Positions 34,765 through 44,308 of a stretch of DNA of 63,644 bases are shown one piece after another (the stretch's first letter is position 1; each line of letters begins with the position of its first letter). A program made the translations under genes and the position numbers. Origin of the DNA: Acidimicrobiia bacterium (lineage in GTDB: Bacteria > Actinomycetota > Acidimicrobiia > Acidimicrobiales > CATQHL01); NCBI GenBank assembly GCA_009840735.1, contig VXNF01000031.1, positions 1-63,644 of the forward strand, read 5' to 3'. The notes beneath the pieces were generated by a model. The model was not told the DNA's origin. It saw nothing but the letters and a program-made list of their open reading frames with translations, and did no database searches.

Positions 34765-36174
34765 GTGGGTCGCCTTGCCGAGATGATCGCCGCCACCGCC
34801 GGCGGCCTGTCTCGGGCCACCGGGCGCGGCGGGGGCACCAGCTTGCCGGGGATGGTCTTGAACCGGCTGGAGCCCGGCGCGCTCGCCCGGCTCGGGGGAG
34901 GGCTCGGCGGCGGCGCCGTGTGCATCTCGGCCACCAACGGCAAGACCACCACCGCCCGCCTGCTCAGCGCCTGCCTGCGCGCCGCCGGGCGGGACGTCGC
35001 CGCCAACGCCGCCGGCGCCAACCTGGCAAGCGGGGTGACCGCGGCGTTGCTGGCTCGCCAGCGCCGCCGGCGAGCCGCGCGCGACAGCACCGGTTGCGGG
35101 GGTATCGGCGTCTTCGAGGTGGACGAGGCTGCCCTCGGGCAGATCGCCGACGCGCTCGGGCCGCGGGCGGTGGTGCTTATGAACCTGTTCCGTGACCAGC
35201 TCGACCGCTACGGCGAGCTGGAGGCCATCGCGGCGCGCTGGGCCGAGGTGGCCCGCAGCCTGGGGCCGGCCACGACCATGGTCCTGAACGCCGACGACCC
35301 GGCGCTGGCCCACCTCGGCTCGCTGCGGACCGCCGAGACCGACAACGTGGTGCTGTTCGGCATCGACGACCCCGCCGTCGGGCGACCCGAACTGCCCCAC
35401 GCCGCCGACGCGGTGCGCTGCGGCGGCTGCGGCGGCCCGCTGAGCCACGACCTGATAACGGTCGGACACCTGGGGCACTGGCGCTGCGACGGCTGCGGTG
35501 TCCGGCGACCCCAGCCCCACATCAGCGCTCGCCGCGTCCGCCTCGCCGGCCTCGACCGCCTCGACCTCGGCGTGAACGGCCCCGGCGGTGCCGAACTGGA
35601 GCTCAGCGCCGCCCTGGGAGGCCTGCACAACGCTTACAACGTGACCGCCGCGGTCGCCGCGGCCACCGCCCTCGGCGTACCCGCTGAGGCCATCGGGAAC
35701 GGCATCGGGGAGGTGCGGGCAGCTTTCGGGCGGGCCGAGCAGGTGAGCCTCGACGGGCGCAGGTTGCGGCTGCTGCTGGCCAAGAACCCCACGGGCGCCA
35801 ACGAGAACATCCGCTGCCTAATGGCCGAGCCCGCCCCGCTGAACCTGCTGGTGGTGCTCAATGACCGCACTGCCGACGGGCGCGACCCGTCGTGGATCTG
35901 GGACGTGGACTACGAGCCTCTGTGGGATCGCCTCGGCAGCGTGACCCTGGCCGGCGACCGCTGCTGGGATCTGGCCCTGCGGTTCTCCTACGGCGGGCTG
36001 GGCCCGGCGCGCTTCGCGGTGCGCGAGAGCTTGGCGGACGCTCTCGACAGCGCCGTGGCCGCCACCCCGCCCGGCGGCGCGCTTTACGCGCTGCCCACCT
36101 ACACCGCCCTGCTGGAGCTGCGCGCCGAGCTGGTGCGCCGCGGCGCCGCACACGACTTCTGGCAGGAATCATGA
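34765..36174 (+). CDS. murT: Lipid II isoglutaminyl synthase, Mur-ligase subunit MurT
   Basis: 469 residues. Activates the D-Glu carboxyl of the peptidoglycan stem with ATP so that GatD-derived ammonia makes D-isoglutamine. Walker A SATNGKTTT with Lys60, FEVDEAALGQIADAL, the four-cysteine zinc knuckle at residues 219/222 and 241/244 (CGGC...CDGC) unique to MurT, and the C-terminal DUF1727 domain (NPTGANENIRCL, LVVLNDRTADGRDPSWIWDVDYEPL). GTG start. Overlaps gatD by ATGA, as in other Gram-positives. Confidence 0.95.
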   Translation: MGRLAEMIAATAGGLSRATGRGGGTSLPGMVLNRLEPGALARLGGGLGGGAVCISATNGKTTTARLLSACLRAAGRDVAANAAGANLASGVTAALLARQRRRRAARDSTGCGGIGVFEVDEAALGQIADALGPRAVVLMNLFRDQLDRYGELEAIAARWAEVARSLGPATTMVLNADDPALAHLGSLRTAETDNVVLFGIDDPAVGRPELPHAADAVRCGGCGGPLSHDLITVGHLGHWRCDGCGVRRPQPHISARRVRLAGLDRLDLGVNGPGGAELELSAALGGLHNAYNVTAAVAAATALGVPAEAIGNGIGEVRAAFGRAEQVSLDGRRLRLLLAKNPTGANENIRCLMAEPAPLNLLVVLNDRTADGRDPSWIWDVDYEPLWDRLGSVTLAGDRCWDLALRFSYGGLGPARFAVRESLADALDSAVAATPPGGALYALPTYTALLELRAELVRRGAAHDFWQES

Positions 36175-36926
36175 GCGCGCCCACCGTGCGGCTCTGGCAC
36201 CTGTACCCGCGGGAGATGAACATATACGCCGACCGAGGCAACATCGCCGTGCTGAGGACGCGGCTGCACCGACGCGAGCTGGACCTGGAGCTGCGGGAAG
36301 TCGGGCCCGGCGAGGGGCCGCCCGACGACGGGGCGGACCTGGTGTACCTCGGCGGGGGCCAAGATCGGGACCAGCTGACCGTGGCCGCAGACCTCGCCGC
36401 CACCAAGGCTGCTGCGCTGCGCGGGCTGCTGGAAGGAGGTGCTGTGGGGCTGTTCGTCTGCGGCGGCTACCAGCTGGCGGGCCACAGCTACCGCACCGCC
36501 GCCGGCGAGACGGTCGGCGGGCTCGGTGTCCTCGACGTGGAGACCGTCGCCGGCGACGGCCGGCTGATCGGCGACATCGTGCTCGCCTCCGAACTGGCGG
36601 GCGGATCGGAGGCGGGCCGGCTCGTGGGCTATGAGAACCACGCTGGGCGCACCACCCTGGGCGACGGTGCCAAGGCGCTGGGTCGGGTGCTCAAGGGTCA
36701 CGGCAACAACGGCCGGGACCGCAGCGAGGGCGCGGTGGTGAACCGCACCCTGGGCACCTACCTGCATGGGCCGCTGCTGCCGAAGAACCCCTGGCTGGCC
36801 GACCTGCTGCTGGGCTGGGCCCTGGAGCACCGCTACGGCCGCGGCTTCGACCTCGAGCCGCTCGATGACCGGTTGGAACTGGCCGCCCACCGCGCCGCGC
36901 TGGCCCGGGCGAACCGCCGCCGCTGA
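36171..36926 (+). CDS. gatD: Lipid II isoglutaminyl synthase, glutamine amidotransferase subunit GatD
   Basis: 251 residues; CobB/CobQ-like class I glutaminase that supplies ammonia to MurT. Catalytic Cys97 in LFVCGGYQLAG and His199 in LGTYLHGPLLPKNPWLAD. The start WHLYPREMNIYADRGNIAVLRTR is typical of the family. ATG overlaps the murT stop. The pair amidates lipid II, which in actinobacteria is needed for good cross-linking. Confidence 0.95.
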   Translation: MSAPTVRLWHLYPREMNIYADRGNIAVLRTRLHRRELDLELREVGPGEGPPDDGADLVYLGGGQDRDQLTVAADLAATKAAALRGLLEGGAVGLFVCGGYQLAGHSYRTAAGETVGGLGVLDVETVAGDGRLIGDIVLASELAGGSEAGRLVGYENHAGRTTLGDGAKALGRVLKGHGNNGRDRSEGAVVNRTLGTYLHGPLLPKNPWLADLLLGWALEHRYGRGFDLEPLDDRLELAAHRAALARANRRR

Positions 36927-37022
36927 CCGCTGGATTCCGGCCTTCGCCGACATGGCGAGGCGCGGAAATGCGCGTTCGGCGCGGTGCCTTCGGAGCGGAG
37001 ACCGCGTCATTAGGGTGAGGAG

Positions 37023-37910
37023 ATGGCCGTTGCTGGACACAAGGCGGCGGGGCGTGCCCGCGCCACGGCCGAAGATCACCGATTGGCGACCGATTTGGCA
37101 ACGCGGGCGGGCACCCTGCTCGTGGCACTGCGCCGCCAGCACCGATTCGAGGACGCCGCTGGGCAGCTCGCGCGCCCCGGCGGGCGGCACCCCGAAGACG
37201 GCGGCGGCGCCGCAGGCCTGGCCGCCGACGCGCTGCGCGCCGAAGGCGACCGTCTCGCGCACGACTACCTGGCGGGGGCGCTGGCCGAGGCTCGTCCCGG
37301 CGACGCCCTGCTGTCCGAGGAAGCCCCCGACGATCTGCGCCGCCTGCACGCCGAGAGGGTCTGGATCGTCGATCCCCTCGACGGCACCCGCCAGTACGGC
37401 GAGGCTGGCCGCAGCGACTGGGCGGTGCACGTGGCGCTCGTGATCGGCGGCGTGCCGACGGTCGGCGCCGTCGCCCTGCCCGCCGAGGGCGTCACGCTGT
37501 GTACCGCCGATCCGCCGCCGCTACCGCCGGCGACAGCGAGCGGCCGGGGGGTCAGGCGCCGGCGGGTGATCACCAGCCGCAGCCGCCCCGGCGCCGACGC
37601 CCGGGCAGTGGCCGCAGCACTCGACGCCGAACTCGTCACGCTCGGCTCGGTCGGCGTCAAGGTTGCGCAGGTGATACGCGGCGCCGCGGATGCCTACGTG
37701 CATTCCGGTGGCCAGTCGGAGTGGGACTCGGCCGCTCCCGTGGCCGTGGCGCTGGCCTGCGGCCTGCACGCCTCCCGCCTCGACGGCCGGCCCCTGCGCT
37801 ACAACCGGCCCGACGTGGAGCTTCCCGACCTGTTGATCTGCCGCCACGAGATCGCCGCGGCGGCGCTCGCCGCCGCCCACCTCGGCACGCCGCCGAGCGG
37901 ACCGAGCTGA
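37023..37910 (+). CDS. cysQ: 3'(2'),5'-bisphosphate nucleotidase / inositol monophosphatase family (CysQ-like)
   Basis: 295 residues, lithium-sensitive phosphatase fold; family members hydrolyse PAP or inositol phosphates. Metal motifs: LLSEEAPDD (Glu-Glu), [12 protein letters not shown] (DPxDGT) and [20 protein letters not shown] (WDxxA). [11 protein letters not shown] in the N-terminal part matches actinobacterial CysQ. ATG just downstream of a GGGTGAGG stretch. It ends 5 bp before nucS. Confidence 0.88.
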   Translation: MAVAGHKAAGRARATAEDHRLATDLATRAGTLLVALRRQHRFEDAAGQLARPGGRHPEDGGGAAGLAADALRAEGDRLAHDYLAGALAEARPGDALLSEEAPDDLRRLHAERVWIVDPLDGTRQYGEAGRSDWAVHVALVIGGVPTVGAVALPAEGVTLCTADPPPLPPATASGRGVRRRRVITSRSRPGADARAVAAALDAELVTLGSVGVKVAQVIRGAADAYVHSGGQSEWDSAAPVAVALACGLHASRLDGRPLRYNRPDVELPDLLICRHEIAAAALAAAHLGTPPSGPS

Positions 37911-37915
37911 GTGCC

Positions 37916-38575
37916 GTGCGCATCTTGGTCGCCCGCTGCACCGTCGACTACCAGGGGCGGCTCGCCGCCCACTTGGCCGAGGCGGTGCGCCTCATCATGC
38001 TCAAAGCCGACGGCAGCGTCGCCATCCACGCCGACGGCGGCGCCTACAAGCCGCTCAACTGGATGAACCCGCCGAACACCCTGAGCACCGAACCCGGACG
38101 CTGGACGGTCACCAACCCCCGCGGCGAGAAGCTGGTGATCGACATCGCAGAGATCGTCTCCGACGTGACCCACGACCTCGGAGCAGACCCGGGGCTGCGC
38201 AAGGACGGCGTGGAGGCCCACCTGCAAGAGCTGTTGGCGGCGGACCCCTCTGCCCTGGAGGAGGGCTACCGGCTGGTGCGCCGCGAGTACCCCACCGCCG
38301 TGGGGCCGGTAGACCTGCTGTGCCGCGACGCTGACGGCGCTGCGGTGGCGGTGGAGGTGAAGCGGCGCGGCGAGGCCGCAGGGGTGGAGCAACTGGGCCG
38401 CTACCTGGAGTTCCTGAACGCCGACCCGTCGCTGAACCCCGTGCAGGGAATGCTGGCGGCCGAGGAGATCAAGCCGCAGGCGCGGGTGCTGGCCGAGGCG
38501 CGGGGCATCCGCTGCAAGGTGGTGGACTACGCCGCGCTCCGCGGCGAGGCGAACGAGGAGTTGCGGCTCTTCTGA
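37916..38575 (+). CDS. nucS: Mismatch-specific endonuclease NucS/EndoMS
   Basis: 219 residues. Performs non-canonical mismatch repair in actinobacteria and archaea lacking MutS/MutL by double-strand cutting at mismatches. N-terminal DNA-binding part [25 protein letters not shown]-terminal RecB-like nuclease [18 protein letters not shown]...AVEVKRRG (D-Xn-ExK), then [13 protein letters not shown] at 37916 is the only start that keeps the family N-terminus and follows the cysQ stop by 5 bp. Confidence 0.95.
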   Translation: MRILVARCTVDYQGRLAAHLAEAVRLIMLKADGSVAIHADGGAYKPLNWMNPPNTLSTEPGRWTVTNPRGEKLVIDIAEIVSDVTHDLGADPGLRKDGVEAHLQELLAADPSALEEGYRLVRREYPTAVGPVDLLCRDADGAAVAVEVKRRGEAAGVEQLGRYLEFLNADPSLNPVQGMLAAEEIKPQARVLAEARGIRCKVVDYAALRGEANEELRLF

Positions 38576-38651
38576 GCAGAGAACCTGCGGCGCTCCAAAA
38601 AGGCCGCCGCGCCTCGTGGTCGGCCGCAAGGGGTTGAGGTTGCATCCATGA

Positions 38652-40793
38652 GTGCCCGTTGCGCGCCGCGGGCAGCGGTACCCTGCAGGCATCGTCGCAC
38701 CTGAGTTCCCGCAGCCAGATCGGGAGCGTTCGGACCGCCATACGGACGAACCCCAGCGTCCGCGCTACGGGCGCATCTTGGCAATCCTGGTGGGAGCTCT
38801 GGCGATGGGGTTCTTGGGGGTCTACATCGCCGACGCGGTGGTGCGTTCGGGCCGCTCGGTGCAGAACGTCCAGATCGACGACACCGACGTGGGCGGGCTC
38901 ACCGAGGAGGAGATCCGCAGCGAGGTCCAGAAGCTGTCCAGCGAATACGCCGACCGCTCCCTGCCGCTGCTCACGCCCGCCGGCACGGTGGCGGCCAGCG
39001 TCGGGCAGCTGGGGTTCTCCCTCGACGTCGAGGCCAACGTGGCCGCCGCCTTAGCCGCCGGTCAGCGGGGCGCCTCGCCCATCGCCTGGGCGTCCTCGTT
39101 CTTCGGCCAGAACAACCTGCGAGCCGTCGTGACCTGGGACGAGGTCGCAGCACAGCAGTTCATCGAAGGGATTCAGCCGGTCCTCGTCCAGGACGCCTCC
39201 CCTGCCCGCCTGGAGTTGCGCGACGGCGCCTTCGCGGTGGCACCGGGGGTCACGGGGCTGCGGGTCACCCACGAGGACATCCGCGCCGCGGTGCGGCGGA
39301 CCGCGGCCGAACGCGCCCTGCCCGAGGTGATCGTGGTGGAGCCATCCTCGTTCCCCCCGCCGGTCACCGCGTTCGACCTGCAGGCAACAGCCGACTACGT
39401 AAACGCGGCCACGGCGCGTGGCCTCACCGTCTACGTCGAGGGCACGATCCGGGACTTCCTGCCCGCCGAGGTGCGCAACTGGCTGGCCGTGACCCCCGGC
39501 AACCCGCCGGCCATCGGCCTCGACACCCGCTATGTGACCGAGGTGATCGAGACCCGCCTGGCGAACGTGGCGGTGCCCGGCGACCCCGGCACGTTCGACG
39601 TCGTCGACGGAGCACCGGTGGCGGTAGACCCCCGGCCCGCTCGCCGTTGCTGCGCGCCGAACGCCGGCGAGACGGCGCTGACCGCCCTGCTCACCGGCAA
39701 CCACGAGATCGCGCTGCACCTCACGGACATTCCCGACAGCGCCGGCGACCTGATCGCCGAGACCGGCATCCGCGAGCTCGTCGGGGAGTTCACCACCTAC
39801 TTCACGCCGGGGCAGGCCAGGGTCACCAACATCCGCCGCATCGCCCAGTTGGTGCAGGGGGCGGTCATCGAGCCCGGCGAGACGTGGTCGGTGAACGACT
39901 ACGTGGGGCGGCGCACCGAGGCGAAGGGATTCGTGCCCGCCGGGGTGATCTATCTGGGCAAGTTCCAGGCGGACGTGGGCGGCGGGGTATCGCAGTTCGC
40001 CACCACCCTGTTCAACGCGGCGTTCTTCGCCGGCTTGGACTTCGGGGAGTACCAGGCGCACTCCATCTACATCAGCCGCTACCCGTACGGGCGCGAGGCC
40101 ACGATCTCCTACCCGCACCCCGACCTGCAGCTCATCAACCGCACGCCCTACTCGGTGCTGCTGTGGCCGACCTCCACCGAAGGGTCGGTGACCGTCCAGA
40201 TCTACAGCACCTTGCACATGACCGTCACCCAAAGCGACCAGACCACCGAGGCTCAGGACCAATGCACCGCAGTCTTCACCGAGCGCACCCGCACCTTCGC
40301 CGACGGCAGTTCCACCACCGACATTGTGCGGGCTGTCTATCAGCCCGCCGAGGGCCTGAACTGCCAGGGAGAGCCCTTCGTGGCGCCGCCGGACTGCGAA
40401 CCCGGCGAAGGGGCTGTGGACACCGACAACGACGGCTGGGTGGAGTCCTGCCGACCGCTGTGCCCTGTCCCCGACGGCGACGGGGCGCCGAGCGCGCCGA
40501 GCGCGTCCGCCGACGAGACGACGGAGGGCCGCACGAACTGCGTGCCGGTCTGCACCAACGCGGCTAGCGGAGGGAGCGAGGGCACGCCGGCGTGCATCCC
40601 GCTGTGCGGGCCCGACGACGCCGACGCCTCGCCGGGGAGCTGCGCCCGCCCCGCGGACATCCCCCGGTCGCCCGACGACCCGCTGGCGCCGTCCGCCGAG
40701 GACACTCCCGCCGACACGACGATGATCGAACCCGAGCAAGCCCCGGTCGAGACCAACCCGGAGACGGAGGCCCGACCTATCGACGGCGCATGA
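38652..40793 (+). CDS. VanW family membrane-anchored protein with Cys-rich tail
   Basis: 713 residues from a GTG whose choice is uncertain. A short cytosolic start, one membrane helix (~residues 42-62, ILAILVGALAMGFLGVYIAD), then two peptidoglycan-binding-like repeats (~75-330: VGGLTEEEIRSEVQKL, and a second around FDLQATADYVN), and a VanW domain (~375-500: FTTYFTPGQARVTNIRRIAQL, VPAGVIYLGKFQADVGGGVSQFATTLFNAAFFAGL). The C-terminal ~150 residues are Pro/Asp/Glu-rich with three CxPxC motifs (CRPLC, CVPVC, CIPLC). Extracytoplasmic wall-associated role is inferred; overlaps the next gene by ATGA. Confidence 0.87.
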   Translation: MPVARRGQRYPAGIVAPEFPQPDRERSDRHTDEPQRPRYGRILAILVGALAMGFLGVYIADAVVRSGRSVQNVQIDDTDVGGLTEEEIRSEVQKLSSEYADRSLPLLTPAGTVAASVGQLGFSLDVEANVAAALAAGQRGASPIAWASSFFGQNNLRAVVTWDEVAAQQFIEGIQPVLVQDASPARLELRDGAFAVAPGVTGLRVTHEDIRAAVRRTAAERALPEVIVVEPSSFPPPVTAFDLQATADYVNAATARGLTVYVEGTIRDFLPAEVRNWLAVTPGNPPAIGLDTRYVTEVIETRLANVAVPGDPGTFDVVDGAPVAVDPRPARRCCAPNAGETALTALLTGNHEIALHLTDIPDSAGDLIAETGIRELVGEFTTYFTPGQARVTNIRRIAQLVQGAVIEPGETWSVNDYVGRRTEAKGFVPAGVIYLGKFQADVGGGVSQFATTLFNAAFFAGLDFGEYQAHSIYISRYPYGREATISYPHPDLQLINRTPYSVLLWPTSTEGSVTVQIYSTLHMTVTQSDQTTEAQDQCTAVFTERTRTFADGSSTTDIVRAVYQPAEGLNCQGEPFVAPPDCEPGEGAVDTDNDGWVESCRPLCPVPDGDGAPSAPSASADETTEGRTNCVPVCTNAASGGSEGTPACIPLCGPDDADASPGSCARPADIPRSPDDPLAPSAEDTPADTTMIEPEQAPVETNPETEARPIDGA

Positions 40794-42055
40794 AGCCCCT
40801 CGTTGCCGATGTCGCCGTGGTGGGTGCCGGTCCCGCCGGGGCCGCCGCCGCCGTCGGGCTAGCGCGCGCGGGGCGGCGGACGGTTGTGCTGGACCGTTCG
40901 CCGTTCCCGCGCGACAAGTGTTGCGGCGACGGGCTCACCACCGGCGCGCTACGCCTGCTGGAGCACTTGGGGCTCGACCCGGCGGCGATCACCTCCTGGC
41001 GGGCGGCCACGAGCCTCGTGATCCGCGCCCCCTCGGGTTTGGAGGTGGCCTACCCGTTCAGCCGGCGCGGCCAGTGTGCCGCGACCGCCCAGCGCCGCCA
41101 GCTCGACTCGGCGCTGGTGTCCCTGGCCCGCCGGGCGGGCGCCGAGGTGCTCGACGGCCGTGCCTGTGAGAGCTTGACCGTCGGTGCCGACCGGGTGGTG
41201 CTGCAGGTGGCGGGGGTCGGTCCCCTGCATGCCCGCTATGCGATCGCTGCCGACGGCATGTGGTCGCCGGTTCGCCGGATGCTAGGGCTTGCGCTGCCCG
41301 CCTACCGGGGCGACTGGCACGCCTTCCGCCAGTACTACGCCGACGTGGGGCCGCAGGCGACCGCCTCGATGCGCGTCTGGTTCGAGCCGGAGATCCTGCC
41401 CGGCTACGTGTGGTCGTTCCCGCTGCCCGGCGGCGCCGCCAACGTGGGCTTCGGCGTGTTGCGCGCTACGCACCGCACGGGCAGCCTGGCCGGGCTGTGG
41501 GACGAGCTGCGCAGCCGCCCCCACATTGCCGAGGTGCTCGGCGCGGCGGCGACCCCGGCGGACCGGCCCCGCGCTTGGCCGATCCCCACACGCCTCGGCG
41601 AGCTGCCCCTGGCCTCCGAGCGAGTGCTGTTCTGCGGCGACGCAGCCGGGGTGGGCGATCCCATGACCGGCGAGGGCATCGGGCAGGCGCTGCTCAGCGG
41701 GCTGCTGGCCGCGGACGCCCTCGCTGCGGCGGGACCCGACGACGAGTCCGCCGCCCGGCGACACTACCGCTCCGCTGTGGCGCGCCACCTGGAGCGGGAC
41801 TTCGTCTTCACCCGCTGGCTGGGGCGCGCCCTGCGCAGTCCCGCGGCCTGCAACGCGGCGGTGGGATTATCGGGGGCGACACCCTGGACGCGCCGCAACT
41901 TCGCCCGCTGGCTATTCGAGGACTATCCTCGGGCCCTCGTGCTGACCCCCGACCGCTGGCAGCGCGGCGCGCTCGGCGGCGGGGCCTTCGACGAAGCGAA
42001 CGTGGCGATAGACGGCGAGCCCGGCGAGGAGCCCAGCGCCGAGGCGGTCAGTTGA
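40790..42055 (+). CDS. Geranylgeranyl-reductase-like FAD-dependent oxidoreductase
   Basis: 421 residues. FAD-binding GxGxxG as VVGAGPAGAAAAVGLARAG, the PxxKxCGDGL motif (FPRDKCCGDGLTTGA) diagnostic of the geranylgeranyl reductase family, and a second FAD motif VLFCGDAAGVGDPMTGEGIGQAL. Members saturate polyprenyl chains of quinones or lipids. The upstream VanW gene overlaps by 4 bp. The 3' end overlaps the tail of a small convergent gene by 8 bp. Confidence 0.9.
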   Translation: MKPLVADVAVVGAGPAGAAAAVGLARAGRRTVVLDRSPFPRDKCCGDGLTTGALRLLEHLGLDPAAITSWRAATSLVIRAPSGLEVAYPFSRRGQCAATAQRRQLDSALVSLARRAGAEVLDGRACESLTVGADRVVLQVAGVGPLHARYAIAADGMWSPVRRMLGLALPAYRGDWHAFRQYYADVGPQATASMRVWFEPEILPGYVWSFPLPGGAANVGFGVLRATHRTGSLAGLWDELRSRPHIAEVLGAAATPADRPRAWPIPTRLGELPLASERVLFCGDAAGVGDPMTGEGIGQALLSGLLAADALAAAGPDDESAARRHYRSAVARHLERDFVFTRWLGRALRSPAACNAAVGLSGATPWTRRNFARWLFEDYPRALVLTPDRWQRGALGGGAFDEANVAIDGEPGEEPSAEAVS

Positions 42056-42254
42056 CCGAGACCGCCTCGCTCTCGGAGGACAGAAGAAGCCGCAGATCCA
42101 GCAGCAGGTTCGTGAACTCGGTGCGCGACACCAGCTCGCGCACACCGATCTCGCCGAGCTTGCCGTCGATCAGGGCGAGAGCCTCGGCGGTGTTGGTGGA
42201 CTCCTCGGGAACGGGGATCTCGGTGGCCTTGGCAGCAGCGGCGGCTTTGGGCAT
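42048..42254 (-). CDS. Small conserved-looking hypothetical protein
   Basis: 68 residues, start ATG eight bases after GAGAGG, a good site. An Ala/Lys-rich head is followed by an amphipathic helical part (IDGKLGEIGVRELVSRTEFTNLLLDLRLLL). I do not recognise it. Good ribosome site, plausible composition and location in an otherwise empty strand support it; conservation could not be tested. It overlaps the convergent flavoprotein gene by 8 bp. Confidence 0.55.
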   Translation of the reverse strand: MPKAAAAAKATEIPVPEESTNTAEALALIDGKLGEIGVRELVSRTEFTNLLLDLRLLLSSESEAVSVN

Positions 42255-42384
42255 GGCCCGATCCTCTCGTCTCGCACCGGCAATGCTCGGACCGCCGTCC
42301 TGGGGCGGTTCCGCCGCAGGCCGACGGCTACCCGGCTCCCCGGCTGTCCGTCTCTAGTGCCACAGTATCGGATAGGAGTGCGAC

Positions 42385-43563
42385 ATGGGCGGTGAACCGA
42401 GCGTCGCCGTCTATGAGGCCCGTGCCCGGGAGTGGATGAACCGCCGCTCCCGCAACTACGACGACCGCCTGGAGCGTTTCGCCGCCCGGCTCGCGGCGGA
42501 CACCGAGGCCCGAGCGGACGGCGGCCGACCCGGCAACAACCAAGCGGCGGGCGAGCAAACACCGGGCCGCGCCACAGGGCGCAGGACCGGGCTGAGCGTT
42601 CCGGCCGGCGACAAGCCGGTGGCGGACCTGGGCTGCGGGCCGGGATGGCACCTGGAGGGCCTTCCGTCGCCGGTGCTGGCCTTGGACGCCAGCCGGGCGA
42701 TGCTCGCCGAAGCGACAGCAGCGGCCGGGGGCGACGGCCCGCTGCGGGTGGCCGCCGACCTGCGCACCCTGCCGCTGCGGGACCGCTGCCTGCGAGCTGC
42801 GTGGGCCTCGCGCTCCTACATCCACCTCGCCCGCGCTGAGGTGCCCCTGGCGCTGGCCGACCTGCATCGGACCCTCGAACCCGGCGCGCCCGTGGAGCTT
42901 CACCTGTTCGAGGGAGACACCGAGTGGGACGAGCGGGCTGACGACGACTTCCCGGGGCGGCGCTTCTCGCGCTGGCCAGAGGACTGGCTGCGCGACGTCC
43001 TGGCAGGCGGCGGGCTGGCCGTCGAGGACATCGAGCACCGGGACGGGGTGCTGCTCATCGCCGCCACCCGCCTGCAAACCCTGGCCGACACGGTGGCGCC
43101 GAACATGCGGATGCTGATCTGTGGGCTGAACCCCAGCCTGGCGGCGGCAGCAGCGGGGGTGGGCTTCGCCGGCGCCGCCAACCGGTTCTGGCCCGCGGCC
43201 CGCGCCGCCGAGCTGGTGAGCCGGGACCGCGACCCTCGCCACGCCCTCACCGCACACAGCGTCGGCATGACCGACCTGGTCAAGCGGCCCACCCGTCGGG
43301 CCGCCGAGCTCACTGCCGCCGAGTATGCCGCGGGCCTCGCCCGGCTCGAGCGGCTGGCCGAGCGGCTAGCGCCGGGGGTCGTTTGCTTCGTGGGCCTCGC
43401 CGGCTGGCGGGCCGTATTGGACCGCCGGGCCACTCCCGGCCCCCAGCCCCGCCGCATCAGCGGCCGCCCCGCCTACCTCATGCCCTCCACCAGCGGCCTC
43501 AACGCCCGCACGTCCCTGGCGGAACTCACCGCCCACCTGCGGGCCGCTGCAGCTCTGCGCTAG
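42385..43563 (+). CDS. Fusion of SAM methyltransferase and Mug-type uracil-DNA glycosylase
   Basis: 392 residues. Residues ~65-230 are a class I methyltransferase: VADLGCGPGWHLEGL (motif I), ALDASRAML, AAWASRSYIHLAR. Residues ~245-392 are a mismatch-specific uracil/thymine glycosylase of the Mug/TDG type: MRMLICGLNPSLAAAAAG (the GINP motif), GAANRFWPAA, GMTDLVKRPTRRAAEL, and MPSTSGLNARTSLAEL. In the Mug motif the catalytic Asn is present (LNPS). The link could couple base modification and base removal, or the methyltransferase may act on tRNA or another target; not resolvable here. The 3' end overlaps nagB by 38 bp, convergently. Confidence 0.82.
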   Translation: MGGEPSVAVYEARAREWMNRRSRNYDDRLERFAARLAADTEARADGGRPGNNQAAGEQTPGRATGRRTGLSVPAGDKPVADLGCGPGWHLEGLPSPVLALDASRAMLAEATAAAGGDGPLRVAADLRTLPLRDRCLRAAWASRSYIHLARAEVPLALADLHRTLEPGAPVELHLFEGDTEWDERADDDFPGRRFSRWPEDWLRDVLAGGGLAVEDIEHRDGVLLIAATRLQTLADTVAPNMRMLICGLNPSLAAAAAGVGFAGAANRFWPAARAAELVSRDRDPRHALTAHSVGMTDLVKRPTRRAAELTAAEYAAGLARLERLAERLAPGVVCFVGLAGWRAVLDRRATPGPQPRRISGRPAYLMPSTSGLNARTSLAELTAHLRAAAALR

Positions 43564-44308
43564 CGGCGCGGTCGGCCACGACGGTGACGCTGTGGTGGAG
43601 TTGGAGGGCCGAGGCCGGCACCTGCGGCGCCACCGGACCTTCCAGGGCGGCGCGCAGGGCGGCGGCCTTGGACTCGCCGGTTGCGATCAGCAGGAGGTGC
43701 GCTGCCCGGAGGATCGTGCCGATGCCCTCGGTGATGGCGCGTCGGGGCACCTCGTCGGGATGATCGAAGAAGCGGGCGTTGTCGCGTCGGGTGGCCTCGC
43801 TTATGCGCACCACCCGGGTGGTGCTGTCCAGCGGCGACCCCGGTTCGTTGAAAGCGATGTGGCCGTTGCGGCCGATGCCCAGGATCTGTAGGTCCACGCC
43901 GGCGGCTAGCAGCCTGTCGTAGCGGTCGCACTCGGCCTCGAGGTCGCTGGCCGACGCGTCGGGGCCGGCCACCGCGCCCGGAACGAAGTCCACATGGTCG
44001 GCCAGCAGGCGGCGGATCACGTTGCGGTAGGCCTTGGGGTGGCTGTCGGGCAGCCCCAGGTACTCGTCCAGCAGGAACGCCCGCACCCCGGCGAAGCTCA
44101 GAGCTTCCTGACGGTGGCGGCGGATCAGCTCGCCGTAGAGCCCCGCCACCGAGCCGCCGGTGGCCAGCCCCAGCCGCGGCGCCAAGGAGGTCGCCACGCA
44201 CCCCTGGACGACGTCGGCGGCAACCGACGCCAACTCGTCGGCGGCGGCGACGACGTGTAGCCGGGGCCGAGCAGCGGTCCGGCAACGATTCGACTCAGAG
44301 GCGGTCAC
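43526..44308 (-). CDS. nagB: Glucosamine-6-phosphate deaminase-like protein (NagB)
   Basis: 260 residues. Converts glucosamine-6-phosphate to fructose-6-phosphate and ammonia. Motifs: LGLATGGSVAGLYGEL (phosphate loop), VRAFLLDEYLGLP with the catalytic Asp, LGIGRNGHIAFNEPGSPLDSTTRVV including the active-site His. GTG start overlapping the ABC ATPase stop (GTGA). Last gene of the seven-gene operon. Because no NagA deacetylase or amino-sugar kinase is nearby, its true substrate may be another amino-sugar phosphate. Confidence 0.88.
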   Translation of the reverse strand: MTASESNRCRTAARPRLHVVAAADELASVAADVVQGCVATSLAPRLGLATGGSVAGLYGELIRRHRQEALSFAGVRAFLLDEYLGLPDSHPKAYRNVIRRLLADHVDFVPGAVAGPDASASDLEAECDRYDRLLAAGVDLQILGIGRNGHIAFNEPGSPLDSTTRVVRISEATRRDNARFFDHPDEVPRRAITEGIGTILRAAHLLLIATGESKAAALRAALEGPVAPQVPASALQLHHSVTVVADRAASAELQRPAGGR

